DNA of 6,843 bases from CAYRYU01 sp964428355 (lineage in GTDB: Bacteria; Muiribacteriota; Ozemobacteria; Ozemobacterales; Ozemobacteraceae), in the NCBI GenBank assembly GCA_964428355.1, contig CAYRYU010000185.1, positions 1-6,843 of the forward strand, given 5' to 3'. The notes beneath the pieces are model-generated. The model had not been told where the DNA came from. It saw only the letters and a program-made list of their open reading frames with translations, and made no database searches. This document shows, one piece after another, positions 6,237 to 6,843 of the stretch; position 1 is the first letter of the stretch; every line of letters starts with the position of its first letter. The position numbers were made by a program, and so were the translations under genes.

Positions 6237-6262
6237 GTATCAAGGTGCGAGAAATCCCGTGA
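6233..6262 (+). CDS. nine-codon mini-ORF (possible leader or coupling peptide)
   Basis: ATG 6233 overlaps the stop of the sigma-like gene by four bases (ATGA) and reads MSIKVREIP before TGA at 6260-6262. It has the strongest ribosome binding site on the plus strand. The peptide is too short for any family match. It could be a leader peptide controlling translation of the next gene, which begins 36 bases later, or the leftover start of a gene whose body was lost. It may also be functionless. Confidence 0.3.
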   Translation: MSIKVREIP

Positions 6263-6280
6263 CCGGAATATTGTTTGTGT

Positions 6281-6287
6281 GAGGTGG
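6281..6287 (+). promoter_or_regulatory. candidate ribosome binding site for the zinc-finger gene
   Basis: GAGGTGG ends 11 bases before ATG 6299, a rather long spacing. An in-frame GTG at 6284 would add five residues but has no purine-rich site before it, so I prefer ATG 6299. Confidence 0.35.
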
Positions 6288-6298
6288 AAACGGCTGCC

Positions 6299-6843
6299 AT
6301 GAAAACGAAGCATCCCGCCACTGGTACCATTCGCCGGTTCCTGTCGGGAACGACCTCCGACGAGGAGTCGTTCCAGGTCGCCGACCACCTCGACGGCTGC
6401 GGGGAATGCGCGCGTCTGGTCGAGGTCCTGGGTTTCCTGGGCGATTCGGAATGGTTCGACCGGCTCTGGGATTCCTGGACGGCCGAGGAGCACCTTTTCA
6501 GCCTCGAGAAGGAGCGCTGGGAGAGGGTGACCTGGGCGGGACCCGCCCCGGCCCCGGCGGGAGAACCCGAGCCATCCTGGGTTCGGAAGGCGATCGACGG
6601 CTTCCGACTTCTCGGAAGCCTTGGGGAGCTGGTTTCGACGAGGATCCTAGTCGACGGCAGACAGCACCTCGCCATGATCGGAAGTGGTGATTCCGCCGCT
6701 GGGGTCGGGTTTCAGCTGGCTTTGCAGCCCGCGGGAATCGCAGGCCCTCAAGGTGATTCCCCCGAACCGGACCTGAATGAAGCGGGAGCCGCCCTCTCCC
6801 AGGGCCGGATCGCGGAAGCCCTGGCGGGACTGCGCCGTGCGCG
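6299..6843 (+). CDS. zf-HC2 (anti-sigma type) protein, probably with TPRs, 3' truncated
   Basis: The frame opens at ATG 6299 and runs without a stop off the right edge, with 181 complete codons visible. Residues 5-40 fit the zf-HC2 zinc-binding fold found at the N-terminus of many anti-sigma factors: His5 (HPATGTIRRFLSGTTSDEE) in the position often held by Cys or His, then HLDGCGECARLV with His30, Cys34 and Cys37. A Trp- and Glu-rich helical segment follows (about 50-79), then an Ala/Pro/Glu linker (80-93) and a short, probably beta-rich segment (about 95-145). The last visible residues, LNEAGAALSQGRIAEALAGL from 159, look like the start of a TPR helix pair. No membrane segment is visible, so this would be a cytoplasmic partner if it binds the sigma-like protein. 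Larger proteins of the zf-HC2 plus TPR kind exist beside sigma genes, and some carry a further C-terminal effector domain; whether this one does lies outside the window. Confidence 0.8.
   Translation, partial: MKTKHPATGTIRRFLSGTTSDEESFQVADHLDGCGECARLVEVLGFLGDSEWFDRLWDSWTAEEHLFSLEKERWERVTWAGPAPAPAGEPEPSWVRKAIDGFRLLGSLGELVSTRILVDGRQHLAMIGSGDSAAGVGFQLALQPAGIAGPQGDSPEPDLNEAGAALSQGRIAEALAGLRRA

Overview
The window is GC-rich, densely coding bacterial DNA with Shine-Dalgarno-led genes and no sign of phage, transposon or CRISPR sequence. It holds regulatory genes with elaborate multidomain proteins, a style common in signalling-rich bacteria such as Myxococcota, Acidobacteriota and Planctomycetota. 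I cannot place it more precisely from the sequence alone.

Layout: (1) bases 1-143 are the C-terminal end of an unknown helical protein, plus strand. (2) 242-3904, plus strand, encodes a protein of about 1220 residues. It joins a degenerate FHA domain, a beta-sandwich, a transglutaminase-like papain-fold domain with an apparently complete Cys-His-Glu triad, a long TPR array and a C-terminal histidine-kinase core. (3) 3905-4045 is a convergent intergenic gap with five tandem copies of a 14-bp GC-rich unit and two palindromes. (4) 4046-4951, minus strand, encodes a 301-residue protein that I read as an atypical response-regulator receiver split by a helical insertion of about 90 residues. (5) 4952-5186 is a divergent promoter region. 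(6) 5187-6236, plus strand, encodes a sigma-70-like protein with a recognisable region 2. (7) 6233-6262 is a nine-codon mini-ORF with a very strong ribosome binding site. (8) 6299 to the window end is the start of a zf-HC2 (anti-sigma type) protein that seems to enter a TPR segment as the window ends.

Working model (inference): the FHA/transglutaminase-like/TPR kinase senses a signal and may phosphorylate the neighbouring split receiver. The sigma-like and zinc-finger proteins would form a linked transcriptional control pair. The most unusual observations are the fusion of a seemingly intact transglutaminase-like domain to a histidine kinase and the receiver interrupted by a helical insert. 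The physical arrangement suggests one signalling locus, but no sequence evidence directly shows that the two halves (1-4951 and 5187-6843) work together.
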